Assembly (NCBI GenBank): GCA_016207645.1
Contig: JACQPH010000166.1
Coordinates: 1 to 40,586, forward strand
Direction of reading: 5' to 3'
DNA: 40,586 nt
Source: Elusimicrobiota bacterium
GTDB lineage: Bacteria; Elusimicrobiota; Elusimicrobia; Elusimicrobiales; UBA9959
Part shown: positions 23,484-33,348 of the stretch, piece by piece
Layout of the letters: every line of letters begins with the position of its first letter
Position numbering within the stretch: the first letter of the stretch is position 1
Program-made: the position numbers and the translations under genes
Notes under the pieces: model-generated
Databases searched by the model: none
What the model was told of the DNA's origin: nothing
What the model saw: the letters and a program-made list of their open reading frames with translations, nothing else

Positions 23484-25312
23484 CTGACTATTTTATTCTC
23501 CTCGCGCCTCACCCGGCGCATCTCCTCCTGTATGCGGTCTATGGGGATCTCGCCCATCTTGAGGAAACCCGTATGGAACTTGCGCAGGTCGAAGTACTTG
23601 GCCTCGGTGCGCTGGTAATAGCGGCGCATCTCGAGCAGGCGGTCCAGCCCCAGTATAAAGCTGAACCCCTCGGTGGGGGCCAGGGAGAGCTTCAGCACCT
23701 CGGCGTCGGCCTGCGCCCTGGTCATGTGGAGGTTGTCCTGGAAGAACTGTGAAGCCTGCGCCGGGTCCCATTTCCCGGTGTGCAGGGCCGCGTCGGCGTA
23801 GGCCCTGGCCGCGCGCAGGGCCCGCACGTAGCAGCGGAGGAAGCGCGACCAGTAGGAGGAATAATAGCCCAGTTCCTCGGCCAGCAGTTCCGCGTAGCAG
23901 CCCCAGCCGTTGTTCACCACCGGCTGCCGGGAAACCCGGCGTATGCGGGAAGTGTTGGAGGAAGCCTCGAAGCTGCGCAAATGCATGCCCGGCATTATGG
24001 AATAGGCGGTAAGCAGCTCCAGCTGGGCGTAATTGAAGCTGGCGGCCAGGACCTTCTCCCGGGCGGCCTCGGCGGCGCCGTCGGGGGGCAGCAGGATGAA
24101 AAGCTCCGAGACGCGCGTGTCGTCCAGCGCGAAGGAAGGCGCGTAATGGACGTAAGGCAGTACCGAGGCCATGAAGCCGGGCATGCGCTTTATGAGCAGC
24201 CGCTGGCGGGGGAATTCCACCACCTTGTGCTCGTCGAAATGCTGGTACGAGCGGTCCATCTCGTCCTGGAAGACCTTCAGCACGTCGCCGGCCGGCGGGT
24301 GCTCCTTCGGGAGCTTGTCCAGCACGCCTTTCCAGCCGCTTTCCTTCGTTACCATCGCGTCGATGTTGAGCGCCTCCTTCTGGAGGTCCTTCATCGCCTT
24401 CTTGAAAGCGCTTTTAGAGTAGCTCAGGGCCGAGCCCGGGGTCATGTCCAGCGAATGCAGGCGCTCGAGGTAAAAGCCGTAGGAATCGCTGCCGGCCCGG
24501 AAATCGCCGTCGGCGTTGGGCAGCACGTCCTTCTGGAGGAACTCGGCGTAGCGCGCCAGGGCCGCCTTGACCTTCTCCATCGTCTCGTCGACCTGCACCT
24601 TGAGCGTGGGGTCGTAGCGGGTATAGCCGCGGAAGACCTGCGCGGAATCGGAGACGAAGTTATTGAGAGCGTCGTTCGCCTGCTTCATGGCCTGGCGGAC
24701 CCAGATCTCGGGCGGGCGGGAGAGGTTGCGCTCGGCCTGCGCCAGGACCGAAGGGAACTGCTGCAGGCGGGAGATGGCGTTGGAGGCGCGGGTATTGTAG
24801 TCCTCGTAGTCCTTGCTCATCATCTGGTAGACGAGGAAGAGCGGGTCGAGGTACTGCTGGGGCCGCCGGGCGAGCAGGCCGAGGTTCTCCATCTCGTAGA
24901 CGTCGACCTCCAGCATATGGTCCAGGGCCTCGTAGTCCACCCTCAGGGCGGGAGCCATTGAATCCTTCTTTATCTCGGCCAGCTTGGCCCGGAGCCGTCT
25001 GAAGGCCTCGAGCTGGCGCGTGACCCGCTCCTGCGAGCGGGCGGTAAGCAGCGAGTCCGAGCCGTGCAGGCCCAGCCGGGTGGCCCTCTCGGGGTCGTAC
25101 ATCTGTATGGTGGCCAGGTACTGGGAGAAGACTTCGTTGAGCTTGGTGCCCTCCAGCGCGCCCTCTATATCGGCGGCGGTGAGCTTGTCCTCGTAGGCGT
25201 GAAGGGGAAGGGTGGAGGGTAGAAGGCAGAGGGCGGAGGTGAGCAGCAGCGCCGCCGTGAAAAGACCGCGCCTGCGCTGCGGGCGGGGTCCGGGAGAGAG
25301 CAAAGTCTTCAT
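23480..25312 (-). CDS. DUF885 family protein, probably non-catalytic
   Basis: A 610-residue exported protein of the DUF885 family, whose members resemble metallocarboxypeptidases. A long signal peptide ends about at LPLHA. The family body is plain (LDHMLEVDVYEMENLGLLAR; PQQYLDPLFLVYQMMSKD). Active members carry a HExxPGHH motif and an EGW motif that should bind zinc. Here the first reads YSIMPGMH near residue 440 and the second NNGW near residue 467, so most predicted ligands are replaced. Part of the signal peptide is encoded by a heptanucleotide array. Shine-Dalgarno GAGG lies 11 bases before the ATG. It sits between lon and an ABC-2 transporter in the same operon. Confidence 0.8.
   Translation of the reverse strand: MKTLLSPGPRPQRRRGLFTAALLLTSALCLLPSTLPLHAYEDKLTAADIEGALEGTKLNEVFSQYLATIQMYDPERATRLGLHGSDSLLTARSQERVTRQLEAFRRLRAKLAEIKKDSMAPALRVDYEALDHMLEVDVYEMENLGLLARRPQQYLDPLFLVYQMMSKDYEDYNTRASNAISRLQQFPSVLAQAERNLSRPPEIWVRQAMKQANDALNNFVSDSAQVFRGYTRYDPTLKVQVDETMEKVKAALARYAEFLQKDVLPNADGDFRAGSDSYGFYLERLHSLDMTPGSALSYSKSAFKKAMKDLQKEALNIDAMVTKESGWKGVLDKLPKEHPPAGDVLKVFQDEMDRSYQHFDEHKVVEFPRQRLLIKRMPGFMASVLPYVHYAPSFALDDTRVSELFILLPPDGAAEAAREKVLAASFNYAQLELLTAYSIMPGMHLRSFEASSNTSRIRRVSRQPVVNNGWGCYAELLAEELGYYSSYWSRFLRCYVRALRAARAYADAALHTGKWDPAQASQFFQDNLHMTRAQADAEVLKLSLAPTEGFSFILGLDRLLEMRRYYQRTEAKYFDLRKFHTGFLKMGEIPIDRIQEEMRRVRREENKIVR
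25201..25242. repeat. Heptanucleotide array inside the DUF885 signal peptide
   Basis: Six 7-base units (GAAGGGG, AAGGGTG, GAGGGTA, GAAGGCA, GAGGGCG, GAGGTGA on the plus strand) lie in the coding region of the signal peptide. On the protein they give a 7-residue repeat, SALCLLP then STLPLHA, because 21 bases hold three heptamers. Confidence 0.65.
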
Positions 25313-25328
25313 ATCCGAATACCTCGGT

Positions 25329-27713
<2,385 letters not shown>

Positions 27714-27744
27714 GGTAGGTTTCCTGGTGAGGCTATGCGGGCGG

Positions 27745-28347
27745 TCACTTGCGGTGTTCGAGCACGGAATCGATGATCCCGTACTGCTTCGCCTCGGCGG
27801 CGGAGAGGTAGAAGTTCCTTTCCATGTCCGCGCGGACCTTTTCGGGCTTCTGGCCGGTATGCTTGGCCATGATGTCGATGAGCCGCGTCTTGTTCTCCTG
27901 CATCTCTTTGCTCTCTATCTCTATATCGGTGGCCTGCCCGGAGATGCCGCCGCCCCAGATCAGGGGCTGGTGTATCATAACGCGGGAATTCGGCAGCGCG
28001 TAGCGCTTGCCCTTGGAGCCGGCCGCGAGCAGCACCGCGCCGAAGCTCATGGCCATGCCCATGCAGATGGTGGAGATGGGGGCCTTGATGAACTGCATCG
28101 TGTCGTAGACGGCCAGGCCCGCGGTGACCATGCCGCCGGGGGAATTTATGTAGAGGTTGATGTCCTTTTCCGCGTCCTCGGCGTCGAGATACAGGAGCTG
28201 GGCGATCACGGTATTGGCGGAGGCGGTGGAGACGGCGCCTTCCGGGTCGCCGAAAAATATGATCCGGTCCTTCAGCAGGCGCGAAAAGATGTCGTAGGAC
28301 ACCATGGAGCCCTGGTTCCATTTCTCGAGAATTGTAGGTATTATCAT
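27745..28347 (-). CDS. clpP: ATP-dependent Clp protease proteolytic subunit with Ser-His-Asn triad
   Basis: A 200-residue ClpP. The nucleophile is Ser101 in [14 protein letters not shown], and the catalytic His is His126 in SRVMIHQP. The third triad residue, Asp in the usual ERDxFxSA motif, is Asn178 here (MERNFYLSA, codon AAC). The segment after QPL is three residues longer than in E. coli ClpP (IWGGGIS before GQATD), in the handle region. The nucleophile motif AMSFG also differs from the common AASMG. It should form a tetradecamer with a ClpX/A-type unfoldase encoded elsewhere. It follows tig by 15 bases and precedes lon, so the three form a protein-quality-control operon. Confidence 0.95.
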   Translation of the reverse strand: MIIPTILEKWNQGSMVSYDIFSRLLKDRIIFFGDPEGAVSTASANTVIAQLLYLDAEDAEKDINLYINSPGGMVTAGLAVYDTMQFIKAPISTICMGMAMSFGAVLLAAGSKGKRYALPNSRVMIHQPLIWGGGISGQATDIEIESKEMQENKTRLIDIMAKHTGQKPEKVRADMERNFYLSAAEAKQYGIIDSVLEHRK

Positions 28348-28362
28348 CGTTCCTCCCGTAAA

Positions 28363-29628
28363 TTAAGCCTGCTCTTCCTTTATCACCGCTCTTTCCTTCA
28401 CCAGGTTCATGGTCTTGTTCTCGACCATGGAGGCCCTTATGTATTCCCTGCGCTTCTCGAAAAGTTCCCTGCCCTTCGTCTTTTCCTCTTCGGTGTTAAG
28501 GCGGGCCATCACCTTTTCCAGCTCGGCGTCCAGCTCCGAGTCGGCAGCCTCTATCTTCTCTTTTTTCGCTATGTGATGCAAGATATAGGTAAGGGAGAGG
28601 TTGCGCTCCGCCACCGGCCGGAGGCGCTCCAGCAGGGACTCGTCGGGAAGGTGCTGTTCGGCCGGAGCGCGCTTCTTGAAGAGCTCCAGCAGTTCCTGGG
28701 TCTCCTCCTTCACCAGGGTGGGGGGCAGCGAGAGCGGGTTGTTCTTCAGCAGCGCTTCCTCGAGCTGGCCCAGCATGTCCTTCTCGGTCTTCTCGGAGGA
28801 GCCCTGCTCCAGGAGCCTCCTCACGTTCGCCTTCAGCTCCTCCGCCGTCTTCACGCCGGCTTCCTTGAGGAAGTTCTCGTCCAGCTCGGGCACCACCTTC
28901 TGCTTTATCTCGGTGACCGTGACCTTGAAATGCATCTTCTTGTCGCCGAAGGGGGCGTCGAATTCGCGCGTCTCGCCTTTCTTCGCGCCTATAACGGCCT
29001 CGGCCAGGCCGGCTATGGTCTGGGGGCTGGAGAGGTCCACTATCTCGCCCTTCACGGCCCCGTCGGCTACGGGAACGCCGTTCTCGAAGGTGTCGTAGTC
29101 CACTATCACGAAATGGTTCTTCGCGGCGGCTTCGCCCTCGGCGCCGGGCTTGAGGTAGGCGTTATACTCGCGGACCTGGTTTATGTACTTGTCCACTTCG
29201 GCGTCGGTGATCTTGTGCACCTTGCGGATGGCGGCTATCTTCTCGTAGCCCTTAGGCTCGATGGAGGGGGAGCACTCGAACTGCAGTTCGAAATAGAGCG
29301 CCTTGGCGGGCTCGTAGCTGACGTTCTTCAGCAGCGGGGCGACCACGGGGTTGAGCCGGGCCCCTTTGAGGATCTCGGGCAGCGAGGACTTCGCGGCTAT
29401 GTCCAGGACCTCGTCCTTGACCATGGACGGGAACTGGTCCTTTATCATGGTCAGCGGCACTTTGCCCACGCGGAAGCCGGGCAGGCTCACCACGCTCTGC
29501 AGGCGCACCAGCGCCTCCTGCGAAGCCTCGGCCAGCGCCCTGGAGTCCAGGTTCACCCCGAACACGTGCACGCAGCCTTCCTGCTTGATCTTCTTGATCT
29601 TGTCGCCGAAACCGAGTGTGATGTTCAT
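28363..29628 (-). CDS. tig: Trigger factor, ribosome-associated chaperone
   Basis: A 421-residue trigger factor. The N-terminal ribosome-binding domain holds VSLPGFRVGKVPLTMI (about residues 48-63), matching the family's GFRxGKxP signature. A central FKBP-like prolyl isomerase domain spans about residues 150-235 (FVIVDYDTFENGVPV), and the C-terminal helical arms follow. It binds nascent chains at the ribosome exit. The order tig-clpP-lon is a well-known cluster. The ATG has a GGAGG-like site 7 bases upstream on the minus strand. The gene lies 38 bases after the tRNA-Leu gene. Confidence 0.95.
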   Translation of the reverse strand: MNITLGFGDKIKKIKQEGCVHVFGVNLDSRALAEASQEALVRLQSVVSLPGFRVGKVPLTMIKDQFPSMVKDEVLDIAAKSSLPEILKGARLNPVVAPLLKNVSYEPAKALYFELQFECSPSIEPKGYEKIAAIRKVHKITDAEVDKYINQVREYNAYLKPGAEGEAAAKNHFVIVDYDTFENGVPVADGAVKGEIVDLSSPQTIAGLAEAVIGAKKGETREFDAPFGDKKMHFKVTVTEIKQKVVPELDENFLKEAGVKTAEELKANVRRLLEQGSSEKTEKDMLGQLEEALLKNNPLSLPPTLVKEETQELLELFKKRAPAEQHLPDESLLERLRPVAERNLSLTYILHHIAKKEKIEAADSELDAELEKVMARLNTEEEKTKGRELFEKRREYIRASMVENKTMNLVKERAVIKEEQA

Positions 29629-29665
29629 ACTTCTTTCCTCCGCCTTGCTGTCCGGCTCGCCGTTA

Positions 29666-29749
29666 TGTCGGGACGGGGACTTGAACCCCGACGGGAATTA
29701 CCCCACATGGTCCTAAGCCATGCGCGTCTGCCGATTCCGCCATCCCGAC
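29666..29749 (-). tRNA. tRNA-Leu (anticodon UAG)
   Basis: An 84-base cloverleaf. The acceptor stem GTCGGGA/TCCCGAC is perfect, the anticodon stem-loop is CATGG-CTTAGGA-CCATG with anticodon TAG, the T arm contains GGTTCAAGTCC, and a long variable arm is present as expected for leucine. The CCA end is not encoded. It reads CUA and, through wobble, other CUN codons. It follows tRNA-Lys on the same strand with a terminator hairpin between. Confidence 0.93.
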
Positions 29750-29781
29750 CCGGAAAGAACGCCCGCCCCGGGAGCCGCCCT

Positions 29782-29821
29782 AAAAAAAATGAGTAATGAG
29801 TAAGAGCATTACTCATTACTC
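29782..29821 (-). terminator. Terminator hairpin built from inverted heptamers
   Basis: On the plus strand ATGAGTA ATGAGTA is followed by a 5-base spacer and ATTACTC ATTACTC, giving a perfect 13-bp inverted repeat (29791-29803 with 29809-29821). On the minus strand it is followed by eight T residues, so it should terminate the tRNA-Lys transcript. The stem is AT-rich, which is unusual in this genome. Confidence 0.75.
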
Positions 29822-29839
29822 CAGGTGCGAAAATAGACG

Positions 29840-29911
29840 TGGGCCATACGGGATTCGAACCTGTAACCTTGCGCTTAAGAGGCGCCTGCTCTACCGTTGA
29901 GCTAATGGCCC
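29840..29911 (-). tRNA. tRNA-Lys (anticodon CUU)
   Basis: A 72-base cloverleaf. The acceptor stem is GGGCCAT/ATGGCCC, the D arm GCTC...GAGC, the anticodon loop CTCTTAA with anticodon CTT, and the T loop TTCGAAT. One mismatch is seen at the base of the anticodon stem (G27-A43) and one in the T stem (A-C), so it is a little irregular but should fold. CCA is not encoded. Confidence 0.9.
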
Positions 29912-29921
29912 GTCGCTCTCT

Positions 29922-29949
29922 ATTATACATAAACGCAAAATAAATTCAA
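29922..29949 (-). promoter_or_regulatory. Promoter of tRNA-Lys
   Basis: On the minus strand a perfect TATAAT (29922-29927) is preceded by TTGAAT (29944-29949) with a 16-base spacer. The box ends 10 bases before the tRNA. This is the best housekeeping-type promoter in the window. Confidence 0.75.
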
Positions 29950-30012
29950 AATTTCGGACGGCATACGGCCCGTATCTTCCCTTCGGGCGCGATAATTGCT
30001 AAATTTATTTCC

Positions 30013-32055
30013 ATGTTAAAGAGAGTAACCGCGCTGCTGTGCCTGTGCCTCCTGTCCGCCCCCGCCGTTCTGCCGGCGCAGGAGGACCTGGGGAAGATCT
30101 ATTCCGACGCCTCGGCCCAGTGGCTGGACGGCAGGCCCGAGGACGCGGCCGGGGCCCTCAAATACGTCGTCTACCGCTCCTCCGACCAGGTTCTCAACGC
30201 CGCGGCGCTGCGCGACCTCGCCGTGCTGTTCGCCGAGGCGGGGAAGAACGGGGAAGCCCTCGCCTACCTGCTGAAGGGGGAGGTCCTCAGCCCCGGGGAT
30301 TTCTACATCCATTTCGAGAAAGGCTGGAACCTGCTCAGCCTGGAAAAATACCAGGACGCGCGGGCGGCTTTCGAGAAGGCCCTCACGCTCACCGCCGACC
30401 AGGACCTCGCCAGCCAGGCGCGCTTCGCCCTGGGCATCGCCGAGGCGGAGCTGGGCGGGCCGGACGCCGCCATCGAAGAGCTCAACTCGGTCTACAAACG
30501 CTACCCCTACCTCCTTTCCCCGCTGGCACAGCTGATAAGCGCGAACCTCGAACGCCTTAAAAAGCGCCCTCACGCCGTGAACTTCATAAAGGAGGCCCTC
30601 ACCTACGACCCGCGCAACATCCAGGCGGAGCTGGACCTGGCGCGCCTTTACGAGGAAGCCAATTTTTACGTGCCGGCCTGGCAGACCTACTACACCCTGT
30701 CCGACATGGATCCGGGCGAGAAGCGCTTCATAGAGAAGGAAAAAAAGCTGCGCAAGCACGTAAAGGGGAAGATAGACAACATGCTCTACTGGTCCCGCCT
30801 GGCCTGGCCGGTCCACAAGGACCCGCTGCCGCCCGGCAGGGGGCCGAAAGTCAAGGTGGGCCTTTACGCCGGCAAGGACGGGGTCCCCGCGCTGGTCAAG
30901 GGCTTCAGTTTCATAGCCGCGACGGATTTCGACCTGGTGGATACGCGCCTCGGCCTCATCACCTCCGGCAGGGGCAACATGCAGTGGACGGTCTCCTATA
31001 ACGAGATGAACCGGATCTACGAGATCCGGGACAGCATGGGAGCCAAGGCCCACACTACCTCCAACAGCCTGCGGATAGTCCCCAAGACCCCCGGCGGCGT
31101 CATACTTATAAAGAGCCCGGACCTCGCCGGCATCTACGGCGTGAACCGCGGCGACAAGGAAGTCTCCGGCGAACTGCTCGCCCTGGTAAGGGAGAAGGGG
31201 TTCTGGCTCATAAACGAGACCTACCCCGAGAACATGGTAAGCCCCATAGCGGCCCAGCTGGCCGACGGCTCCAGGCTCCCCGAGCACCTCAAGGCGCTGG
31301 CCGTGGCCGTGCGCACCCGCCTCGCCCTGCTGACCAGCCTGCTCTCCCATGAAAGCCGCGAGTACGCTCTCTGCGACTCCTCCCACTGCCTTCCCTTCGC
31401 GGGGCTCCAGGCGGAGAACCCGCCCTCGGCCGCGGCCGCCTCGGAAACCCGGGGGGAGACCCTGCTGGCGGGCGCGGGCCTGGCGCCCGCGAATTTCCAC
31501 CGCGCCTGCGGCGGCTTCACGCGCGGCGGCGCGGACGACGGCGGCAGGGCCCTGCCCCGCCTGACGCCCTTCAATCTTTACACGCATACGCTCAAAGGCC
31601 CGCCCGACGGCCTGCTCTGCCTGTCGGAGGACAAGACCGCGAGCTCCGACGTCTACTGGACCCTCCTGCTGGAACCCCGCTGGATAGAGGACCGCGTCAA
31701 CCGCACGGCGAAAATAGGCTATATACGGGCCATAATCCCGCTGGCCCGCGAAGCTTCCGGGACTCTCAAGGCCATACGGATCGACGGCACGGCCGGCTCC
31801 ACCGTGGTGGAAGGGGCGGGCCCCATAGCCGCCGCCCTCGGCGCCGGCGCCCTTCGCTCCACCCTTTTTACCATACGACCCGTTTTCAGGGGGAGATCCC
31901 CGGCGTTCTTCATACTCAGGGGCATCGGCACCGGAGAAGGCGACGGCCTCTGCGTGCTGGGCGCGCGCGGCCTGGCCAAGGCCAGGGGCGCCAAGTACCG
32001 CGACATCCTGAAACATTACTTCCCCTTATATAAGGTAGGGCTCTCCACAAAATAA
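30013..32055 (+). CDS. Exported TPR-SpoIID/LytB domain protein
   Basis: A 680-residue protein with a signal peptide (about residues 1-22, cleaved near LPAQ), an N-terminal half of tetratricopeptide repeats (residues 25-230; e.g. YIHFEKGWNLLSLEKYQDAR) and a C-terminal SpoIID domain. The SpoIID core is clear: PEHLKALAVAVRTRLAL near residue 428, and LCDSSHC near residue 455, which matches the Cys-x3-His-Cys zinc motif. SpoIID enzymes are lytic transglycosylases that cleave glycan strands lacking stem peptides. TPRs suggest docking in a larger envelope complex. The last third has a long Gly/Ala-rich insert near residue 475. A TAAATT box lies 7 bases before the ATG and no Shine-Dalgarno is seen. 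Confidence 0.82.
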   Translation: MLKRVTALLCLCLLSAPAVLPAQEDLGKIYSDASAQWLDGRPEDAAGALKYVVYRSSDQVLNAAALRDLAVLFAEAGKNGEALAYLLKGEVLSPGDFYIHFEKGWNLLSLEKYQDARAAFEKALTLTADQDLASQARFALGIAEAELGGPDAAIEELNSVYKRYPYLLSPLAQLISANLERLKKRPHAVNFIKEALTYDPRNIQAELDLARLYEEANFYVPAWQTYYTLSDMDPGEKRFIEKEKKLRKHVKGKIDNMLYWSRLAWPVHKDPLPPGRGPKVKVGLYAGKDGVPALVKGFSFIAATDFDLVDTRLGLITSGRGNMQWTVSYNEMNRIYEIRDSMGAKAHTTSNSLRIVPKTPGGVILIKSPDLAGIYGVNRGDKEVSGELLALVREKGFWLINETYPENMVSPIAAQLADGSRLPEHLKALAVAVRTRLALLTSLLSHESREYALCDSSHCLPFAGLQAENPPSAAAASETRGETLLAGAGLAPANFHRACGGFTRGGADDGGRALPRLTPFNLYTHTLKGPPDGLLCLSEDKTASSDVYWTLLLEPRWIEDRVNRTAKIGYIRAIIPLAREASGTLKAIRIDGTAGSTVVEGAGPIAAALGAGALRSTLFTIRPVFRGRSPAFFILRGIGTGEGDGLCVLGARGLAKARGAKYRDILKHYFPLYKVGLSTK

Positions 32056-32182
32056 GATGACTATTTGGAGGCCCAGATTTGAGCCGGATGCAAGGCGCGA
32101 CGAACGAGCATACCGGTGGTATGTGAGTGAGGAGCAACGTAGCAGCCGGTTCAAAGATGGGTCTACAAATGGTCATATTATT
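32051..32182. repeat. 132-bp imperfect palindrome between two genes
   Basis: The left arm begins AATAAGATGACTATTTG and the right arm ends CAAATGGTCATATTATT. Of the outer 41 positions 33 pair, and the centre is a 6-bp CATACC/GGTATG hairpin with loop GGT. The element contains the stop codon of the SpoIID gene and ends 2 bases before the next ATG. It would make a long cruciform or RNA hairpin. The inner motif pair CGAACGAGCATAC and GTATGTGAGTGAGGAGCAACG-like sequence looks like dispersed intergenic palindromes I recall from other bacteria, which I cannot verify here. Confidence 0.75.
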
Positions 32183-32184
32183 TT

Positions 32185-33348
32185 ATGGAGAGCCCTAAGC
32201 AAGTGATCAAGGCGGCGCATATAATAACGCGGCTTGATTTCGGCGGCGCCCAGGGCAACACGCTGTACACGGTCTCGGCCCTGGACCGCCGGCGCTTCGA
32301 CGCGGTTATCGTAACCGGCCCGGGCGGCCTCCTCGACGGCAAGGCCGAACCGGGCAGGCTTATCGCGGCGGGCAGCCTGGTCAGGGAGCTCAACCCTTTG
32401 AAGGACCTGGCGGCGCTTTTCCAGCTGCGGGCCATCCTGAAGGGGCTCTCGCCCGACGTGGCGCACACCCATTCCTCCAAAGCCGGCATACTCGGCCGCC
32501 TGGCCGCGGCGGCGGCCGGAGTACCGGCGATAGTGCACACCTTCCACGGCTTCGGCTTCCACCCGCGCCAGAACCTCCTCAAGCGCTCCCTCTTCGTCCT
32601 GCTCGAGAAATTCTGCGCCCGCTTCACCGACGTCCTGGTCTTCGTCTCGAAGTCCAACATGGAAACGGCGCGCGCGGCCGGCATAGGCTCGCCGGAACAA
32701 TACCGCCTTATACGCAGCGGCGTGAAGCTCTCCGGCTACCCGGCCCCGGTAGACCGCGCGGCCAAGAGGGCCGAGTTGGGCCTTTCCCCCGCCGACACCG
32801 TGGTGCTCAGCATCGGCAACGCCAAGCCGCAGAAGAATCCCGGGCATTTCCTCGAGGCGGCGGCGCGCCTCTCGGCGCGCCACCCGGCCGCCCGCTTCGT
32901 CTTCGCGGGCGGGGGGGAAGAGCTGGGGAACCTGCGGGCCGCGGCCCGCGCCCGCGGGCTCGAGAGGACCTGTCTTTTTACCGGGTGGCGGGAGGATTCC
33001 GCCGAACTGCTGGCGGCCTCGGACATCTTCGTCCTGACCTCCCTCTGGGAAGGCCTGCCGCGCAGCCTGGTCGAGGCCTTCAAGACCGGCCTGCCCGCGG
33101 TCTGCTACCGCACCGACGGGGTAGCGGATATCCTGAAGGCCGGCGTCAACGGTTTCTCGCCGGAGCCGGGCGACCTGGACGCCTTCTGCTCGGCGCTTTC
33201 CGGCCTCCTCGGCGACCCGGCCCTGCGGGCCAGGCTCGCGGCCGGGGCCGCCGCCACCGACCTGCGGGAATTCGACATCGATTTCATGGTGCGCCAGCAG
33301 GAAGCGCTGTACGAAGAACTCCTCCAACGGAAAGGACTAAAAAAATGA
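32185..33348 (+). CDS. GT4-type glycosyltransferase
   Basis: A 387-residue GT-B enzyme. It opens KAAHIITRLDFGGAQGNTLY with the acceptor-domain Gly loop, then VAHTHSSKAGILGRLAAAAA near residue 93. The donor domain has VLSIGNAKPQKNPG near residue 207 and LTSLWEGLPRSLVEAFKTGL near residue 289, the GT4 signature with the nucleotide-sugar-binding Glu. It is a paralogue of the enzyme at 897. Its stop overlaps the start of a membrane GT2 enzyme (ATGA), so both probably act in one glycan-assembly step series. The start codon comes 2 bases after the large palindrome and has no Shine-Dalgarno. Confidence 0.9.
   Translation: MESPKQVIKAAHIITRLDFGGAQGNTLYTVSALDRRRFDAVIVTGPGGLLDGKAEPGRLIAAGSLVRELNPLKDLAALFQLRAILKGLSPDVAHTHSSKAGILGRLAAAAAGVPAIVHTFHGFGFHPRQNLLKRSLFVLLEKFCARFTDVLVFVSKSNMETARAAGIGSPEQYRLIRSGVKLSGYPAPVDRAAKRAELGLSPADTVVLSIGNAKPQKNPGHFLEAAARLSARHPAARFVFAGGGEELGNLRAAARARGLERTCLFTGWREDSAELLAASDIFVLTSLWEGLPRSLVEAFKTGLPAVCYRTDGVADILKAGVNGFSPEPGDLDAFCSALSGLLGDPALRARLAAGAAATDLREFDIDFMVRQQEALYEELLQRKGLKK

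Noticed and set aside
29789-29821. Possible CRISPR-like repeats near the tRNAs
   Set aside because: Units are only 7 bases long without spacers; it is a hairpin, not an array.
29666-29911. tRNA pair as a phage or island attachment site
   Set aside because: No integrase gene, no direct repeat of the tRNA 3' end and no foreign-looking block next to the tRNAs.
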